Notes: generated by a model not told the origin, from the sequence alone. 64,000 bases of DNA from Nocardioides humilatus (GCF_008373755.1 NZ_VUJV01000001.1:1-64000), one strand, 5' to 3'; counted from the stretch's first letter, positions 27,663 to 37,898 are shown. Program-made: numbers and translations.

Positions 27663-28577
27663 ATGTTGACGTCTTCTCGGCTGTTGCTGCGCGCGCTCGC
27701 AGGCGTGGCACTCCTCGGCGGACTCGCCACCGTGCCGGCCGTGCTGCCCTCGTCTGAGGCCTCGGCACCGGCGCGCACCGGCGCGAAGATCGACACCGAC
27801 GAGTGCGGCGCGGTGATCCTCAAGCCCGACAACAACCGCTGGTCGTGCTCGTTCGTGGACCAGTTCACCGGGACCGAGCTCGACGCGGACAAGTGGATCG
27901 TCCAGGACACCCGGCAGTCCGGGTTCAGGATGGGGAAGACCTGCTTCACCCCGTCATCGGACAACATCAGCGTGGAGGGCGGCGACCTGCGCCTGGTCGC
28001 CCGCAAGGTCCGGTCTTTCGACTGCGCCGCCTCGAACGGTCGCTTCCGGACGCGCTACACGGGCGGCATGGTCGGCACCCGCAGCAGGTTCGCGCAGACC
28101 TACGGCCGGTTCGAGATCCGGGCGAAGTTCCCGGCCACCGTCGTCGCCGGCCTGCACGGCGGTTTCTGGATGCACCCCAACGACCTCGTCTACGGCCCGT
28201 GGCCGGCCTCCGGGGAGATCGACATCGCCGAGTGGTGGTCGGTCGACGCGACCTTGGTGCTACCGACGCTCCACTACGTCGGCCGCGACCCCTCGGCCGA
28301 CTCCGGCTGGGACTGCCGGGTCGACGACCCCGGCAGCTATCACACCTACACCTTGGAGTGGGCGCGCGCGACGATGCGCGTCGCCATCGACGGCGCCTGG
28401 TGCTTCCAGCGCTCGTGGACCCCGGACTACCCGCAGGTGGCGCCCCAGCCCTTCGACCACCCGTTCAGCATGATCCTCAACATGGGGGTCGGCCCGGCCG
28501 CGGGATCCAACAAGGTGAGCTGGCGGACGACCTTCCCCTCGGCCCTCGTCGTCGACTACGCCAAGGCCTGGCGCTGA
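27663..28577 (+). CDS. GH16 family glycoside hydrolase, paralogue 3
   Basis: A 304-aa secreted paralogue. The signal peptide (LLLRALAGVALLGGLATVPA) is followed by the conserved cysteine-bearing start (DECGAVILKPDNNRWSCSF), YGRFEIRAKFP and the catalytic EIDIAE at residues 185-190. HGGFWMHPND is the substrate-groove segment. A good ribosome-binding site (GAGGGGG) precedes ATG 27663. The 122-bp gap upstream contains TTACCGCTACGGT (27599-27611), which may include a -10 (TACGGT). Confidence 0.88.
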   Translation: MLTSSRLLLRALAGVALLGGLATVPAVLPSSEASAPARTGAKIDTDECGAVILKPDNNRWSCSFVDQFTGTELDADKWIVQDTRQSGFRMGKTCFTPSSDNISVEGGDLRLVARKVRSFDCAASNGRFRTRYTGGMVGTRSRFAQTYGRFEIRAKFPATVVAGLHGGFWMHPNDLVYGPWPASGEIDIAEWWSVDATLVLPTLHYVGRDPSADSGWDCRVDDPGSYHTYTLEWARATMRVAIDGAWCFQRSWTPDYPQVAPQPFDHPFSMILNMGVGPAAGSNKVSWRTTFPSALVVDYAKAWR

Positions 28578-28761
28578 AGCCACCCCGGCGGTCGCGCCGA
28601 CGCCGTAGTCATTCAGGACTACTGACCTGAACACGATCTCGGGATGCTGGCGATGACCCGAACGCCTACCGTTTAGATCGGTAAGCGGGCCTCGTGCTCG
28701 CACGGGGGGAACGTGGCTCAGCCACGGTTACGGGCCGTCAGGTCCCGGGGGGATTTTCACC

Positions 28762-29670
28762 ATGCTTGGTTCAGTGCGGCGTCTGCGACGCCTGTTCATC
28801 GGTGGCGCGCTCGTCACGGTCACGGGGCTGCTGCCCCTGCAGACCTTCGCGGGGCACACCAGCGCGTCGGCCGAGGACGCGACCTACGACGCCTGCGGCG
28901 TCGTCACGACCAAGTCCGACGGGAGCCCGTGGGCGTGCTCCTTCGTCGACGACTTCAACGGCACCACGCTGGACACCACCAAGTGGATCGTCCAGGAGAC
29001 GCAGAAGACCGGCTTCCGGACCGACCAGACCTGCTACACCGCGAGCGACAAGAACGTCCGTGTCGGCGACGGCCTGCTCACGCTGACCGCCCGCGACGAG
29101 GGCGCGAAGTTCAACTGCCAGAACGCGTTCGGGGACTTCTGGACCCGCTACACCGGCGGGATGATCGGCACCAAGGGCAAGTTCGGACAGGCCTTCGGTC
29201 GGTTCGAGGTGCGGGCGAAGCTCCCGAGCACCCGGGTCTCCGGCATCCACGGTGGCTTCTGGATGCTGCCGGTGGTGCGCCGCTACGGCGCATGGCCGCT
29301 GTCGGGCGAGATCGACGTCGCCGAGTGGTGGTCGGTGGACCCGTCGCTCGTCATGCCGTCGCTGCACTACATGATCCGCGACTCGAAGGCAGACTCCGGG
29401 TGGAACTGCCGGATCACCGACCTCGAGGCCTTCCACACCTACACGCTCGACTGGCAAGCCACCGGGCTGACCTTCTCGATCGACGGATCGGTCTGTTTCA
29501 CGCGACTGCCCAGCTCCGACGGCACCCTGGTGGCGCCGGCGCCGTTCGACCAGCCGTTCGGGATGATCCTCAACATGGCCGTCGGGAAGCTGTCGGGCGT
29601 CAACAAGGTCACGGCCGCGACGCCGTTCCCCGCCGACTACCTCGTGGACTACGTCAAGGCCTGGCGCTAG
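28762..29670 (+). CDS. GH16 family glycoside hydrolase, paralogue 4
   Basis: A 302-aa secreted paralogue, the most diverged of the four around the substrate groove (FWMLPVVRRYGAWPLSGEID). The signal peptide (RLFIGGALVTVTGLLPLQTFA) is followed by the mature domain with the same Cys pattern; the catalytic EIDVAE is at residues 183-188. The GGGGG stretch before ATG 28762 serves as ribosome-binding site. It ends the tandem array and is followed by a strong terminator. The 183-bp gap upstream holds an inverted TACCG...TCGGTA pair (28667-28683). Confidence 0.88.
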   Translation: MLGSVRRLRRLFIGGALVTVTGLLPLQTFAGHTSASAEDATYDACGVVTTKSDGSPWACSFVDDFNGTTLDTTKWIVQETQKTGFRTDQTCYTASDKNVRVGDGLLTLTARDEGAKFNCQNAFGDFWTRYTGGMIGTKGKFGQAFGRFEVRAKLPSTRVSGIHGGFWMLPVVRRYGAWPLSGEIDVAEWWSVDPSLVMPSLHYMIRDSKADSGWNCRITDLEAFHTYTLDWQATGLTFSIDGSVCFTRLPSSDGTLVAPAPFDQPFGMILNMAVGKLSGVNKVTAATPFPADYLVDYVKAWR

Positions 29671-29696
29671 GCCTGACGCCAACCGGGGACACCGGT

Positions 29697-29745
29697 CCGT
29701 CCGGTCTGCTAGGAACCTCCTAGCGGTCCGGACGGACTGTTCTTT
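29697..29745 (+). terminator. Intrinsic terminator closing the GH16 array
   Basis: The 17-nt arms (29697-29713 and 29719-29735) pair as CCGTCCGG/CCGGACGG and GCTAGG/CCTAGC around a 3x3 internal mismatch and an AACCT loop, followed by TGTTCTTTTC. It is one of the few hairpins in the window with a real U-tract. Confidence 0.85.
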
Positions 29746-29760
29746 TCGAGGGGACCTCCC

Positions 29761-30654
29761 GTGCTCCAGCGCATGCTCACCGACGGCGGCATCGAGACCG
29801 ACCTGATCTTCAACCGCGGGGTGGACCTCCCCGAGTTCGCCGCCTTCCCCCTGCTCGACACCGACGAGGGCCGGGCCGCGCTCCGCGCGTACTTCATCGA
29901 GTACGTCGACCTGGCTGTCCGGGCGCAGGTGCCCCTGCTGCTCGAGACGCCGACCTGGCGGGCCAACGCCGACCACGCGACCGGGCTGGGCTATGACACC
30001 GCTGCTCTGGACCGCGTCAACCGGGCAGCGGTGGACTTCCTCGCGGCGATCGCGCAGGAGCGGACCGCCGAGCTCGTGAGCTGGCAGGTCGGCGGCATCA
30101 CGGGGCCGCGCGGCGACGGCTACCTCTCGGCCGGAGGCGTCGACCCGGCCGAGGCCGCCGACTACCACCTGCCCCAGCTGTCCTCCTTCGCGGCCGCCGG
30201 GGCATCGCGCGCGACCGTGCTCACGATGACCGACGTCGGCGAGGCGGTCGGTTTCGCGCAGGCGGCGGCCACCGCAGGGTTGCCCGCGGTCATCGGCTTC
30301 ACCGTCGAGACCGATGGTCGGCTGCCCGACGGCAGCACGCTCGCCGCGGCGGTCGACGCCGTTGATGCAGCGGCCGCGCCGACGTACTTCCTGGTCAACT
30401 GCGCCCACCCAACGCACATCACCGCAGCGCTCGACGGCGGCGCCTGGCAGCAGCGGGTCGGTGGCCTCCGGGTCAACGCCTCGACGATGAGCCATGCCGA
30501 GCTCGACGAGATGGAGGTCCTCGACGACGGCGACCCCGTGCAGCTCGCGGCGGATCAGGCGCCGTTGCTCGACGCCTTCCCCAACATCGAGGTCATCGGC
30601 GGCTGCTGCGGCACCGACGTGCGCCACGTCGCCGCCATGTGGGGCGTCAGCTGA
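29761..30654 (+). CDS. Homocysteine S-methyltransferase family protein
   Basis: A 297-aa TIM-barrel methyltransferase-like protein. It has the N-terminal [10 protein letters not shown], the zinc-binding Cys of VNCAHP and the paired Cys of [10 protein letters not shown] near the C-terminus, the three-Cys zinc site of the MmuM/betaine-homocysteine methyltransferase family. It would transfer a methyl group (for example from S-methylmethionine) to homocysteine, but the donor is not certain. A GTG start follows GAGGGGA. Its 3' end overlaps the convergent ispG gene by 8 nt. Confidence 0.85.
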   Translation: MLQRMLTDGGIETDLIFNRGVDLPEFAAFPLLDTDEGRAALRAYFIEYVDLAVRAQVPLLLETPTWRANADHATGLGYDTAALDRVNRAAVDFLAAIAQERTAELVSWQVGGITGPRGDGYLSAGGVDPAEAADYHLPQLSSFAAAGASRATVLTMTDVGEAVGFAQAAATAGLPAVIGFTVETDGRLPDGSTLAAAVDAVDAAAAPTYFLVNCAHPTHITAALDGGAWQQRVGGLRVNASTMSHAELDEMEVLDDGDPVQLAADQAPLLDAFPNIEVIGGCCGTDVRHVAAMWGVS

Positions 30655-31798
30655 CGCTGACCTCCGCCGAGGCTCCCTCGACCGGCTCCATCGACTCGGC
30701 GAGGCGCAGGGCCTCCTCGATCAGGGTCTCGACGATCTCCGACTCGGGCACGGTCTTGATGACCTCGCCCTTCACGAAGATCTGGCCCTTGCCGTTGCCG
30801 GAGGCGACGCCGAGGTCGGCCTCGCGCGCCTCCCCCGGTCCGTTGACGACGCAGCCCATGACGGCGACGCGCAGCGGCACCTCCATGCCCTCCAGACCGG
30901 CGGTCACCCGCTCGGCGAGCGTGTAGACGTCGACCTGGGCGCGGCCACAGGACGGGCACGAGACGATCTCGAGCTTGCGCGGGCGCAGGTTGAGGGACTG
31001 CAGGATCTGGATGCCGACCTTGACCTCCTCGACGGGAGGGGCCGACAGCGAGACGCGGATGGTGTCGCCGATGCCCTTGCTCAGCAGGGCACCGAAGGCC
31101 GTGGCCGACTTGATCGTGCCCTGGAAGGCCGGGCCCGCCTCGGTCACCCCGAGGTGCAGCGGCCAGTCGCCCTGCTCGGCGAGCAGCTCGTAGGCGCGCA
31201 CCATCACGACGGGGTCGTTGTGCTTGACCGAGATCTTGAAGTCGCGGAAGCCGTGCTCCTCGAAGAGGCTGGCTTCCCAGACGGCCGACTCGACGAGCGC
31301 CTCGGGCGTGGCCTTGCCGTACTTCTCCAGCAGCCGCTTGTCGAGCGAGCCGGCGTTGACGCCGATCCGGATCGACGTGCCACGATCCTGGGCCGCCCTC
31401 GCGATCTCCTTGATCTGGTCGTCGAACTTCTTGATGTTGCCCGGGTTGACCCGGACCGCGGCGCAGCCAGCGTCGATCGCGGCGAAGACGTACTTCGGCT
31501 GGAAGTGGATGTCGGCGATCACCGGGATCTGGCTGTGCTGGGCGATCTCCGCCAGCGCTTCGGCGTCGTCCTGGCTGGGGCAGGCGACCCGCACGATGTC
31601 GCAGCCGGCGGCGGTGAGCTCGGCGATCTGCTGGAGCGTGGTGTTGACGTCGGCGGTCAGCGTGGTCGTCATCGACTGCACCGAGATCGGGTGGTCGCTA
31701 CCGACGCCCACCTTGCCCACGTTGATCTGGCGGGTCTGGCGGCGGGGAGCGAGCACCGGCGGGGGCGCTTCGGGCATGCCGAGGCTGATCGACGTCAT
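30647..31798 (-). CDS. ispG: 4-Hydroxy-3-methylbut-2-enyl diphosphate synthase
   Basis: Iron-sulfur enzyme of the MEP isoprenoid pathway that converts MEcPP to HMBPP. The 383-aa protein includes [24 protein letters not shown] (key SVQSMTTT), [17 protein letters not shown], and the C-terminal Cys set [10 protein letters not shown] and [14 protein letters not shown] for the 4Fe-4S cluster. The neighbouring rseP and dxr are the usual partners. A TAACCT box seven nt before ATG 31798 suggests its own leaderless promoter in the 31-bp gap after rseP. Confidence 0.97.
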   Translation of the reverse strand: MTSISLGMPEAPPPVLAPRRQTRQINVGKVGVGSDHPISVQSMTTTLTADVNTTLQQIAELTAAGCDIVRVACPSQDDAEALAEIAQHSQIPVIADIHFQPKYVFAAIDAGCAAVRVNPGNIKKFDDQIKEIARAAQDRGTSIRIGVNAGSLDKRLLEKYGKATPEALVESAVWEASLFEEHGFRDFKISVKHNDPVVMVRAYELLAEQGDWPLHLGVTEAGPAFQGTIKSATAFGALLSKGIGDTIRVSLSAPPVEEVKVGIQILQSLNLRPRKLEIVSCPSCGRAQVDVYTLAERVTAGLEGMEVPLRVAVMGCVVNGPGEAREADLGVASGNGKGQIFVKGEVIKTVPESEIVETLIEEALRLAESMEPVEGASAEVSVS

Positions 31799-31805
31799 GA
31801 CGTCA

Positions 31806-31811
31806 AGGTTA
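31806..31811 (-). promoter_or_regulatory. -10 box in front of ispG
   Basis: TAACCT on the minus strand is followed by seven nt and ATG 31798. It indicates an internal leaderless promoter between rseP and ispG. Confidence 0.45.
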
Positions 31812-31829
31812 GTCGCGCAGGGGTTGTCA

Positions 31830-33185
31830 TCAGGATTCGAGGTGCACGGGCACCACCAGGTCGCCCACGATCAGCACGACGCCCATGACCAGCAACGCCG
31901 ACGCGACCACGTAGGCGACCGGCAGCAGCTTGGCGGCATCGACGTAGCCGGGGTCGGGTCGGCCCCGCACCCGGGCCAGGCCGCGGCGCACCGCTTCCCA
32001 CAGCGCGCTCGCGATGTGGCCGCCGTCGAGCGGCAGCAGCGGGATGAAGTTGAACATCCCGATGAAGAGGTTGAAGCCGGCGAGCAGCACGGTGAAGAAG
32101 ACGACCTTCTCGCCGACGGTGGTGCCGTCGTGGGAGGCGACCTCCCCGGCGAGCCGACCGCCACCGACGATGCTGACCGGACCCTGCGGGTCACGGTCCT
32201 GCAGACCGACGATGGCCTTGCCGACGTCGAGCACCTTCGCCGGCAGCGTCACCAGCGCGTGCAGCACGTCGACGGTCATGCCGCCCATCTGCTGGACCGT
32301 GTAGATCGGGCCGCCCGTGGCGGGTTCGGTGCTGGGACGGACGCCCAGGAAACCGACGGGCTCGGGATCGGCGTCCTCGTCGATGATCCGCGGAGTCACC
32401 GTCGTCTTGGTCGTGATGGTCTTCAGGTCACCGTCGCGCTCGACGACGATCGTGGCCCGCCGGTTGCCGTTGTCGCGGATAAGCTGCTGGACCTGGGTCC
32501 AGCTGGTGGCGTCGACCCCGTTGAAGGAGACGATCCGGTCACCGACCTTCAGCCCGGCCTTGAAGGCCGGTGTCGGCTGGTTCTTGATCTCGTCGGCGGT
32601 GCAGACGCGGCCGGCCTCATCGGGCGGGACGATGCAGGCCTGGACCTCGTCGAGCGTCGTGGTGACCAACTCGTCGTTGTCGTTGCCGTGGATCGCGAAC
32701 AGAGCCCAGAAAAGGAAGAAGGCGATGAGGATGTTGACCGACGGACCGCCGGCCATGACCACGACCTTCTTCCACCAGGCCATCTTGTAGAAGAGCCGCT
32801 CGGAGTCCTCCGGGCCGACCAGCTCCCACTCGGCCGCGCGGGCATCCGAGATCAGCTGGGTGAACATCCCCGTGTTGGACTTGCGGATCCGGGTGACCTG
32901 CTGGCCGTCGGCGCCGATCGAGACGTCGTCGGCGAGGTCCTCGGCCCCCGGCGGGAGCATCCCGACGATCTTGACGTAGCCGCCGAGCGGGATCGCCTTG
33001 ACGCCGTATTCGGTCTCGCCGACCTGCCAGCTACGGACCGTCGGGCCGAAGCCGATGAAGTACTGCGTCACCTTCCCGCCGAACTTCTTGGCAGGGACCA
33101 TGTGACCGACTTCGTGGAGACCGATCGAGATGAGGATCCCGACGAAGAAGATCAGGAAGCCGATGGTGTACTGCAGGGCGTCCAC
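31830..33185 (-). CDS. rseP: Site-2 intramembrane metalloprotease (RseP/Rip1-like)
   Basis: Membrane zinc protease that cuts anti-sigma factors or other membrane substrates within the bilayer. The 451-aa product from GTG 33185 has HEVGH at residues 24-28 in the first membrane helix ([19 protein letters not shown]), a PDZ domain in the middle ([19 protein letters not shown]), and [14 protein letters not shown] with the third zinc ligand Asp387 near the end. The start is set 5 nt after the dxr stop; the longer frame inside dxr is a shadow. An ECF sigma factor is encoded at 48484, but no link between the two is shown. Confidence 0.94.
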   Translation of the reverse strand: MDALQYTIGFLIFFVGILISIGLHEVGHMVPAKKFGGKVTQYFIGFGPTVRSWQVGETEYGVKAIPLGGYVKIVGMLPPGAEDLADDVSIGADGQQVTRIRKSNTGMFTQLISDARAAEWELVGPEDSERLFYKMAWWKKVVVMAGGPSVNILIAFFLFWALFAIHGNDNDELVTTTLDEVQACIVPPDEAGRVCTADEIKNQPTPAFKAGLKVGDRIVSFNGVDATSWTQVQQLIRDNGNRRATIVVERDGDLKTITTKTTVTPRIIDEDADPEPVGFLGVRPSTEPATGGPIYTVQQMGGMTVDVLHALVTLPAKVLDVGKAIVGLQDRDPQGPVSIVGGGRLAGEVASHDGTTVGEKVVFFTVLLAGFNLFIGMFNFIPLLPLDGGHIASALWEAVRRGLARVRGRPDPGYVDAAKLLPVAYVVASALLVMGVVLIVGDLVVPVHLES

Positions 33186-33190
33186 GGTGG

Positions 33191-34318
33191 TCAGGTGCCT
33201 CGCTTCGTTGCGATCTGGGCGATCGTCTGTGTGATCGTCTGGGCTGCGGTCTCGCGGGCCCAGCTGTCGGCGGCGAGGACGTCGTCGAGCGAGGGCTGCT
33301 CCCCCGAGGGTACGTCGTGGGCCGCAAGGACGGTGCCGACCACGTCGACGATCCCGGTGAAGGGCAACCGGCCTTCGTGGAAGGCGTCGACACAGACCTC
33401 GTTGGCGGCGTTGTAGACGGCTGGCGCCGTGCTGCCCCGGGTGCCCGCCTCGCGGGCCAGCACCACGGCCGGGAAGGCGGTGTCGTCGAGCGGCTCGAAG
33501 CGCCAGTCGGCGGCCTTGGTCCAGTCGACCGGGGTCTCCGCATCGGGCACCCGGTCGGGCCAAGCCATGCCGAGCGCGATCGGGACCAGCATGGTCGGGA
33601 GACCGATCTGCGCCACGACAGCGCCGTCGGTGAACTCGACCATCGAGTGGATCAGCTGCTGCGGGTGGACGACCACGTCGATGCGGTCGAACGGCACGTC
33701 GAAGAGCAGGTGCGCCTCGATCACCTCGAGGCCCTTGTTGACCAGGGTCGCCGAGTTGGTGGTGATGACCCGGCCCATGGCGAAGTTGGGGTGCGCGAGC
33801 GCCTGCGCCGGCGTCACGTCGGCGAGCTCGTCGCGCGTCCGACCCCGGAAGGGTCCGCCACTCGCGGTGAGCACCAGTCGTCGTACCTCTGCGGCGGAGC
33901 CGCCGCGCAGGCTCTGCGCGATCGCGCTGTGCTCGCTGTCGACCGGGACGATCTGGCCGGGCCGGGCCCGCTCCTTGACCAGCGGTCCGCCGATGATCAG
34001 CGACTCCTTGTTGGCGAGCGCGAGGGTGCGACCCGCCTCGAGTGCGGCGAGCGTGGGGCGCAGTCCGACGGCGCCGGTGATGCCGTTGAGGACGACGTCG
34101 CACTCCTCAGCGGCCGCCTCGACGCTCGCCTCCTCGCCGAGACCGGAGTAGCGCGGTGCGAACTCGGCGACCTGGTGCTCGAACAGCTCTTTGTTGCTGC
34201 CGCCGGCGGTGAGGCCGACGACGCGGAACCGGTCGGGGTTGGCGCGCACCAGGTCGAGCGCCTGGGTGCCGATCGAACCGGTCGAGCCGAGGATGACGAC
34301 GTCTCTCACGAGACCCAT
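33191..34318 (-). CDS. dxr: 1-Deoxy-D-xylulose 5-phosphate reductoisomerase
   Basis: Second enzyme of the MEP isoprenoid pathway; makes MEP from DXP with NADPH. The 375-aa protein shows the nucleotide-binding VILGSTGSIGTQALDL, LANKESLI, the metal-binding region PVDSEHSAI, the loop TASGGPFRG and the substrate-binding NAANE. GAAAGG lies just before ATG 34318, and the start is 4 nt after the meaB stop, so it is coupled to the acetyltransferase-meaB transcript. The order dxr-rseP-ispG is conserved in actinobacteria. Confidence 0.97.
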   Translation of the reverse strand: MGLVRDVVILGSTGSIGTQALDLVRANPDRFRVVGLTAGGSNKELFEHQVAEFAPRYSGLGEEASVEAAAEECDVVLNGITGAVGLRPTLAALEAGRTLALANKESLIIGGPLVKERARPGQIVPVDSEHSAIAQSLRGGSAAEVRRLVLTASGGPFRGRTRDELADVTPAQALAHPNFAMGRVITTNSATLVNKGLEVIEAHLLFDVPFDRIDVVVHPQQLIHSMVEFTDGAVVAQIGLPTMLVPIALGMAWPDRVPDAETPVDWTKAADWRFEPLDDTAFPAVVLAREAGTRGSTAPAVYNAANEVCVDAFHEGRLPFTGIVDVVGTVLAAHDVPSGEQPSLDDVLAADSWARETAAQTITQTIAQIATKRGT

Positions 34319-34322
34319 CCTT

Positions 34323-35276
34323 TCAGTCCGCGAGCAGCTGATCCGCGGCGGCGTAGGAGTCGCTGCTGCCGGACGCGACGGCCTCGGCGAGCCGGTCGAT
34401 CACGGCCCCCTCGCCGACCGAGCCCCAGCGCTCACGCAGCGCGGTGAGCGCGATCGCCTCGATCTCGTCGCGAGCGCGCCGCACGCGGCGTCGCTCGAGC
34501 TCACCGGTCTCCGCGGCCCAGGCCCGGTGCTGGTCGACGGCGTCGACCACCTCGGAGGCGCCCTCGCCGGTCGTGGCCACGGTCTTGAGCACCGGCGGGC
34601 GCCAGGCGCCCTCCGGACGATCGCCGAGCGAGATCATCGCGCGCAGGTCGCGCCGCACGCTGTCGGCGCCGTCGCGATCGGCCTTGTTGATGACGAAGAC
34701 GTCGCCGATCTCGAGGATGCCGGCCTTGAAGGCCTGGATGCCGTCGCCCATTCCGGGTGCCAGGAGTACGACGGTCGTGTCGGCCAGGCGCGCGATCTCG
34801 ACCTCGCTCTGGCCCACCCCGACCGTCTCGACCAGGATCACGTCGAGCCCGGCCGCGTCGAGCACGCGCAGGGCCTGGGGCGTCGCTCGGGAGACACCGC
34901 CGAGGTGTCCGCGCGCACCCATCGACCGGATGAAGACGCCGGGGTCGGTCGCGTGCTCCGACATCCGGATCCGGTCACCCAGCAGGGCACCGCCGGAGAA
35001 CGGCGAGGACGGATCGACCGCGAGCACGCCGACCCGGAGGTCGCGGCCGCGCAGCTCGGTGACGAGTGCACTCGTCGACGTGGACTTGCCGACGCCCGGC
35101 GAGCCGGTCAGCCCCACGACGTGGGCGTTGCCGACGTAAGGGGTCAGACCGGCCATGACCTCCCGGAGGACGGGGGAACCGTCCTCGACCAGGGAGATGA
35201 GACGGCCGATCGCTCGGGCCTCGCCTTCGCGGGCCCGAGCGATCAGCGCCTCAGGTGCTTCAGCTCTTCGGGACAC
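34323..35276 (-). CDS. meaB: MeaB-type GTPase for B12-dependent acyl-CoA mutases
   Basis: G-protein chaperone that protects and reloads adenosylcobalamin-dependent mutases. The 317-aa protein has P-loop GSPGVGKST, switch regions around [18 protein letters not shown] (key [11 protein letters not shown]), ETVGVGQSE and the NKAD base-recognition motif. It overlaps the acetyl-CoA acetyltransferase gene by 17 nt, so the two form a unit. The likely client is the ethylmalonyl-CoA mutase at 57653 or a methylmalonyl-CoA mutase outside this window. Confidence 0.93.
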   Translation of the reverse strand: MSRRAEAPEALIARAREGEARAIGRLISLVEDGSPVLREVMAGLTPYVGNAHVVGLTGSPGVGKSTSTSALVTELRGRDLRVGVLAVDPSSPFSGGALLGDRIRMSEHATDPGVFIRSMGARGHLGGVSRATPQALRVLDAAGLDVILVETVGVGQSEVEIARLADTTVVLLAPGMGDGIQAFKAGILEIGDVFVINKADRDGADSVRRDLRAMISLGDRPEGAWRPPVLKTVATTGEGASEVVDAVDQHRAWAAETGELERRRVRRARDEIEAIALTALRERWGSVGEGAVIDRLAEAVASGSSDSYAAADQLLAD

Positions 35277-36450
35277 GCACGATCAGGGCGTCACCCTGGC
35301 CGCCGCCACCGCAGAGAGCGGCCGCGCCGACGCCGCCACCGCGACGCTGGAGCTCGAGAGCGAGGTGGAGGACCACGCGGGCGCCCGACATACCGACCGG
35401 GTGACCGAGCGCGATCGCGCCGCCGTTGACGTTGACGATGTCGTCGGAGAGGCCCAGCTCGCGCGCCGAGGCGATGCCGACAGCGGCGAAGGCCTCGTTG
35501 AACTCGACCAGGTCGAGGTCGGCGGCGGTGATGCCCTCCTTCTCCAGCGCCTTCGCGGTCGCGGCCGCGGGCTGGAGCTGCAGCGAGGAGTCGGGGCCGG
35601 CGACCATGCCGTGCGCACCGATCTCAGCGATGTAGGAGAGACCGAGCTCGTCGGCCTTCTTCTTGCTCATGACGACCACCGCGGCGGCGCCGTCGGAGAT
35701 CTGCGAGGCCGAACCGGCGGTGATGGTGCCGTCCTTGGCGACCGGACGCAGGCCCGACAGCGAGTCGACGGTGGTGTCGCCACGGACACCCTCGTCCTCG
35801 CTGACGACCACGTCGCCGCGGCGCGAGGAGATGGTGACGGGGACGATCTCGCCGTCGAAGACGCCGTTCTTCTGCGCGGCGGCTGCCTTCTGGTGCGAGG
35901 CCGCAGCGAACGCGTCCTGCTCCTCGCGGGTGAAGTTGTCCTTCGCCGCGTTGCAGGCGTCGGTCAGGTTGATCATCGCCTGCTTGGTGAACTGGTCGTA
36001 GAGGGCGTCGTAGGCCATCGAGTCGACGAGCGTGGTGTCGCCGTACTTGAAGCCGGCGCGCGAGTTGGGGAGCAGGTGCGGGGCCTGGGTCATCGACTCC
36101 ATGCCACCGGCGACCACGATGTCGACCTCGCCGGCGCGGACCAGCTGGTCGGCCAGGGCGATCGCGTTGAGGCCCGAGAGGCAGACCTTGTTGATCGTCA
36201 TCGTCGGCACGTTCATCGGGATGCCGCCGCCGACAGCTGCGAGGCGGGCGGGGTTCTGGCCCGCGCCGGCCAGGATGACCTGGCCCATGATGACGTAGTC
36301 GACCTGGTCACCAGAGACCCCGGCCTTCTCGAGAGCGCCCTTGATGGCGACGGCGCCGAGGTCGGCCGCGGACAGCGACGCGAGGCCTCCCTGAAGGCGA
36401 CCGATGGGGGTGCGGGCGCCGGCGACGATGACGCTGGGGTTGTCGGACAT
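35260..36450 (-). CDS. Acetyl-CoA C-acetyltransferase (thiolase)
   Basis: Condenses two acetyl-CoA to acetoacetyl-CoA, the entry step of the ethylmalonyl-CoA and PHB routes; thiolase family, 396 aa. The active-site Cys is in [14 protein letters not shown], the C-terminal [17 protein letters not shown] (key [10 protein letters not shown]) contains the catalytic His, and [10 protein letters not shown] the second catalytic Cys. GGAGGAAG precedes ATG 36450. A YTACY-N4-RGTAR palindrome lies 38 nt upstream, overlapping a possible -10 (TAGAGT). A beta-oxidation role is also possible, but the surrounding meaB and epimerase genes favour acetate assimilation. Confidence 0.92.
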   Translation of the reverse strand: MSDNPSVIVAGARTPIGRLQGGLASLSAADLGAVAIKGALEKAGVSGDQVDYVIMGQVILAGAGQNPARLAAVGGGIPMNVPTMTINKVCLSGLNAIALADQLVRAGEVDIVVAGGMESMTQAPHLLPNSRAGFKYGDTTLVDSMAYDALYDQFTKQAMINLTDACNAAKDNFTREEQDAFAAASHQKAAAAQKNGVFDGEIVPVTISSRRGDVVVSEDEGVRGDTTVDSLSGLRPVAKDGTITAGSASQISDGAAAVVVMSKKKADELGLSYIAEIGAHGMVAGPDSSLQLQPAAATAKALEKEGITAADLDLVEFNEAFAAVGIASARELGLSDDIVNVNGGAIALGHPVGMSGARVVLHLALELQRRGGGVGAAALCGGGGQGDALIVRVPKS

Positions 36451-36488
36451 TCTTCCTCCGGTGAAGACGTGGATGAGCCCTGACGACT

Positions 36489-36502
36489 CTACTCGCGGGT
36501 AG
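36489..36502. promoter_or_regulatory. Ethylmalonyl-CoA-type palindrome, thiolase/epimerase promoter
   Basis: CTACTCGCGGGTAG matches YTACY-N4-RGTAR. It lies between the divergent thiolase (38 nt from its start) and epimerase (73 nt from its start) genes and overlaps a TAGAGT -10 candidate for the thiolase. Confidence 0.55.
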
Positions 36503-36575
36503 TTAGAGGTGGCGACGGTCTCACCCTCCGCGGGGTGAGTGACGTGTCACAGCGCGCTCTCGGCACAATGTCGCC

Positions 36576-37031
36576 ATGAGCTTGAGCGACGTCCAGCACC
36601 TCTTCACCGCCATCGACCACGTCGGCATCGCGGTGCCCGACCTCGACGAGGCGATCACGTTCTACACCGAGACCTACGGCATGACGGTCGCGCACGAGGA
36701 GACCAACGAGGAGCAGGGCGTGCGGGAGGCGATGGTGCGCGTCGGCGACACCGACTCCTGCATCCAGCTGCTCGCGCCGCTCTCCCCGGACAGCACCATC
36801 GGCAAGTTCCTCGACCGCAGCGGCCCTGGCCTGCAGCAGCTCGCCTACCGCGTGGCCGACATCGACGCTGCCTGCGCGACGCTGCGCGAGCGCGGCCTGC
36901 GTCTGCTCTACGACGTCCCGAAGCGCGGCACGTCCAACAGCCGGGTCAACTTCATCCACCCCAAGGACGCCGGCGGTGTCCTGGTCGAGCTCGTCGAGCC
37001 CGCTCAAGGTGGAGCCGACGCGCACCACTGA
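36576..37031 (+). CDS. mce: Methylmalonyl-CoA/ethylmalonyl-CoA epimerase
   Basis: Interconverts the stereoisomers of methylmalonyl-CoA (and ethylmalonyl-CoA) so that B12 mutases can use them. The 151-aa glyoxalase/VOC-fold protein has AIDHVGIAVPDLDEAI at the start, QLLAPLSPDSTIGKFL in the middle, a conserved GPGLQQLAYRV and NFIHPKDAGGVLVELVEP (key HPKDAGGVLVELVE) with metal-binding residues at the end. CACAAT lies exactly six nt before ATG 36576, a leaderless pattern. It is divergent from the thiolase, sharing the palindrome at 36489. Confidence 0.94.
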   Translation: MSLSDVQHLFTAIDHVGIAVPDLDEAITFYTETYGMTVAHEETNEEQGVREAMVRVGDTDSCIQLLAPLSPDSTIGKFLDRSGPGLQQLAYRVADIDAACATLRERGLRLLYDVPKRGTSNSRVNFIHPKDAGGVLVELVEPAQGGADAHH

Positions 37032-37043
37032 TCCGCAGGGCCG

Positions 37044-37898
37044 TCAGGCCCACACGAACCCGACCGTCTCCCCCGGCCTGAGCTGGGCGAGGCGGTCGGT
37101 GTCGTTGTCGACGACGACCGCGACGACGGGATAGCCACCCGTCACCGGGTGGTCGGGCCCGAAGACGACCGGCTCCCCGGTCGGCGGGACCTGGATCGCG
37201 CCGCGGACGGCTCCCTCGCTCGGGAGCTGGCGGGCTGGGTCGGTGAGGTCGAGCCGTGCCCCGGTGAGGCGGACGCCGACCCGGTCCGACGCAGGCGCGA
37301 TCGTCCAGGTGGTCCGCACCAGCACGTCGGCGTCGCGCACCCAGGCGTCGCGCGGACCGCGCACCAGGCGGAGGAGGGGCCTGTCGTCGTAGGCACGCGC
37401 GGGGACCGCGTCGACGCGGATCTCGTCTCCCGGGTGATCGCCGACGGGCAGGCGGTCGCCGGCCGCGAGCGGCGCGGGCCCGAGGGCGGCCAAGGTGTCG
37501 CGCGAGCGAGAACCGAGGATCGGCGCGAGGTCGAGACCGCCGCGGACAGCGAGGTAGGAGCGGAGCCCGTTGGCGGGGATGCCGAGGCGGAGCCGCTCCC
37601 CCGGACGGAGCGCGAGGACGGCTCCGGTGGCCTCGCGTCGACCGGCGACCTCGACCGGCACCGGTGCGCCGGTGACGGCCACCCACACGGTGCCGTCGCG
37701 AGCCTCCACCTCGAGACCGCCGAGGGTCACCTCCACAGCAGCCGCACCGGGACGGTTGCCGACCAGCCGGTTGCCCAGGTCGTACGACGACCGGTCGGCC
37801 GCGCCCGATCGACCCACCCCGATCGCGGCCAGCCCCGGTCGCCCCGCGTCCTGGACGAGGCAGGGGCCGCCGGTGCCGATGACGTGCAGCGCACTCAT
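37044..37898 (-). CDS. pxpC: 5-Oxoprolinase subunit C (biotin-dependent carboxylase-like)
   Basis: Part of the ATP-dependent prokaryotic 5-oxoprolinase PxpABC that opens pyroglutamate to glutamate. The 284-aa protein has the KipA/AHS2 fold, with [23 protein letters not shown] (key VQDAGRPGL), [23 protein letters not shown] and the C-terminal [22 protein letters not shown] (key [10 protein letters not shown]). ATG 37898 overlaps the pxpB stop by 4 nt. A longer frame starting in pxpB is not credible. It converges with the epimerase gene, 12 nt apart. Confidence 0.92.
   Translation of the reverse strand: MSALHVIGTGGPCLVQDAGRPGLAAIGVGRSGAADRSSYDLGNRLVGNRPGAAAVEVTLGGLEVEARDGTVWVAVTGAPVPVEVAGRREATGAVLALRPGERLRLGIPANGLRSYLAVRGGLDLAPILGSRSRDTLAALGPAPLAAGDRLPVGDHPGDEIRVDAVPARAYDDRPLLRLVRGPRDAWVRDADVLVRTTWTIAPASDRVGVRLTGARLDLTDPARQLPSEGAVRGAIQVPPTGEPVVFGPDHPVTGGYPVVAVVVDNDTDRLAQLRPGETVGFVWA

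Noticed and set aside
28771-30627. 618-aa minus-strand frame across GH16 paralogue 4 and the methyltransferase-like gene
   Set aside because: It is antisense to two clearly coding genes and crosses a strong terminator.
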